In this document: positions 63,187 through 64,000 of the stretch, one piece after another | How positions within the stretch are numbered: position 1 is the first letter of the stretch | Layout of the letters: each line of letters opens with the position of its first letter | Program-made: the position numbers and the translations under genes | DNA from: Acidilobus saccharovorans 345-15 | GTDB taxonomy: Archaea; Thermoproteota; Thermoprotei_A; Sulfolobales; Acidilobaceae | Direction: 5' to 3' | NCBI RefSeq assembly: GCF_000144915.1 | Contig: NC_014374.1 | Location: forward strand, 992,001 to 1,056,000 | Length of the DNA stretch: 64,000 nt | Notes under the pieces: generated by a model | What the model was told of the DNA's origin: nothing | Seen by the model: only the letters and a program-made list of their open reading frames with translations | The model's database searches: none

Positions 63187-64000
63187 CAGAGGCCCACCTC
63201 CTTACCTACCTGGGCATACTTCTTAGGCAGCATCCACCTCTGCGGTTCATACACGAGGCCCACCTCCTCAACCCTGCCTACGAAATCCATAACCTCAGAC
63301 ATTATGTCATCAGGCCTCACGTCGACGCCTCCAAGTCCCGCTATGACGCCTCTCATGGACACCTTGGTTCCGTACAGCGTTGCCGCCGTGTCGCTGAAGA
63401 GCTGCCCATAGCTTCCAAATGAGACGCTCCTGTCAAACACTATTACCCCCTTCTTGTTGGATAGCTTATCCCTGAGGTCCTCCTCAGGCCATGGCCTGAC
63501 AAACCTGATCCTCGCGACGCCCGCCCTAACTCCCTTGTCCCTCAACATATCAGCGGCCTTCTTAGCGTCGCCGGCCCAGCTGCCCGTTATTACTATCACG
63601 TAATCCGCGTCGTCGCAGCGGTAGCACTCCACCAGTCCGCCGTAAGACCTTCCAAAGGCCTTTCCATACTCAAGGTCAACCTCACTTATAACCTGCTTGG
63701 CCGCCTTCATGGCCGCCTGTATGGAGTACCTCATCATGAAGTAGTCCTCGTCCGACGCTATGTTGCCCATTACCACGTTGCTCTCAGGCGTGATCACGTA
63801 GGGCTGCCTCCTCGGCGGCAACCAGTTGTCGACCTCCTCCTGTGAAGGTATGTCTACGGGGGCCACTGTGTGGGATAATATGAAGCCGTCAAGTGTGACG
63901 ATCATGGGAAGGTATACCCTGGGGTCCTCGCTTATCCTGAAGGCCTGCAGCGTCAGGTCAAACGCCTCCTGGTTCTCCTGGGCCACAGATATTATCCACC
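63186..64000 (-). CDS. porA: Pyruvate:ferredoxin oxidoreductase alpha subunit, C-terminal part (cut by window edge)
   Basis: About 270 C-terminal residues of PorA. The reading frame is open to the window edge; the apparent GTG at 63986 is inside the conserved IISVAQENQEAFD stretch, so the true start lies beyond 64000. Landmarks: LPMIVTLDGFILSHTVAPVDIP, ADYVIVITGSWAGDAKKAAD and FDRSVSFGSYGQLF. Alternative 2-oxoacid substrates cannot be excluded. Confidence 0.93.
   Translation of the reverse strand, partial: WIISVAQENQEAFDLTLQAFRISEDPRVYLPMIVTLDGFILSHTVAPVDIPSQEEVDNWLPPRRQPYVITPESNVVMGNIASDEDYFMMRYSIQAAMKAAKQVISEVDLEYGKAFGRSYGGLVECYRCDDADYVIVITGSWAGDAKKAADMLRDKGVRAGVARIRFVRPWPEEDLRDKLSNKKGVIVFDRSVSFGSYGQLFSDTAATLYGTKVSMRGVIAGLGGVDVRPDDIMSEVMDFVGRVEEVGLVYEPQRWMLPKKYAQVGKEVGL

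Overview
The window reads as chromosomal DNA of a thermoacidophilic crenarchaeon. The evidence is a Cren7 chromatin protein, archaeal ribosomal and RNA polymerase subunits (L7Ae, L18e, RpoD, RpoN), Elf1, Sec61-beta, the large subunit of archaeal primase, CTP-dependent riboflavin kinase, GGGP synthase, D-aminoacyl-tRNA deacylase of the archaeal DtdA type, intron-containing tRNAs, C/D-box RNA, and frequent GTG/TTG starts with TATA boxes about 25-30 nt upstream (leaderless genes). An acid-type S53 peptidase and a K+-independent membrane pyrophosphatase fit an acidophile. An Acidilobus/Caldisphaera-like source is my inference, not something proven here.

Layout. 1-7 kb: end of a sugar-type ABC ATPase, a C/D-box sRNA, a KaiC-like ATPase with an ASCH protein, a giant surface S53 peptidase, a degenerate alkaline-phosphatase-superfamily protein and a thioredoxin. 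7-17 kb: two pyruvoyl decarboxylases of the SpeD family flank Pth2, MTA phosphorylase, MoaB, acetyl-CoA synthetase and a catalytically dead threonine-synthase-like protein with a winged helix. 17-23 kb: a minus-strand ribosomal/RNAP operon L7Ae-S13-S4-S11-(structured gap)-RpoD-L18e-L13-S9-RpoN-S2. 23-31 kb: pyrophosphatase, CitG-like protein, aldo/keto reductase, tRNA-Ala inside an inverted repeat, an unknown three-gene membrane operon, heme O synthase and MoaA. 31-43 kb: a GTPase-dead SelB/EF-Tu-like protein, glycerate kinase, an RNA-modification run (m5C methyltransferase, Trm5/Taw2, Taw3), PriL, MmgE/PrpD, RibK, CoA-disulfide reductase-like enzyme, DtdA and intron-bearing tRNA-Gln. 43-55 kb: fused 3-hydroxyacyl-CoA dehydrogenase/enoyl-CoA hydratase, Cren7, a metal transporter, intron-bearing tRNA-Lys, the mevalonate entry operon (HMG-CoA synthase, thiolase-like protein, DUF35, HMG-CoA reductase), acyl-CoA dehydrogenase and iron alcohol dehydrogenase. 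55-64 kb: tRNA-Gly, Elf1, GGGP synthase, MazG, Sec61-beta, SWIM protein, RpiA, TatD-like hydrolase, a MoxR/VWA pair and pyruvate:ferredoxin oxidoreductase subunits.

How they fit together: polyamine synthesis (both SpeD-family enzymes) with recycling of the methylthioadenosine by-product; archaeal lipid synthesis from acetoacetyl-CoA (HMGS/thiolase/DUF35/HMGR) to GGGP synthase; acyl-CoA and pyruvate/acetate metabolism (Acs, HAD/ECH, ACAD, PorAB); and tRNA maturation (introns, Trm5/Taw2/Taw3, DtdA, Pth2).

The points most worth a second look are the threonine-synthase-like protein that has lost its PLP lysine, the SelB-like protein that has lost its GTPase motifs, the three-gene membrane operon, two unexplained highly structured noncoding segments (20.6-20.8 kb and 52.7-53.0 kb), the tRNA-Ala inverted repeat, and the non-canonical tRNA-Lys intron.
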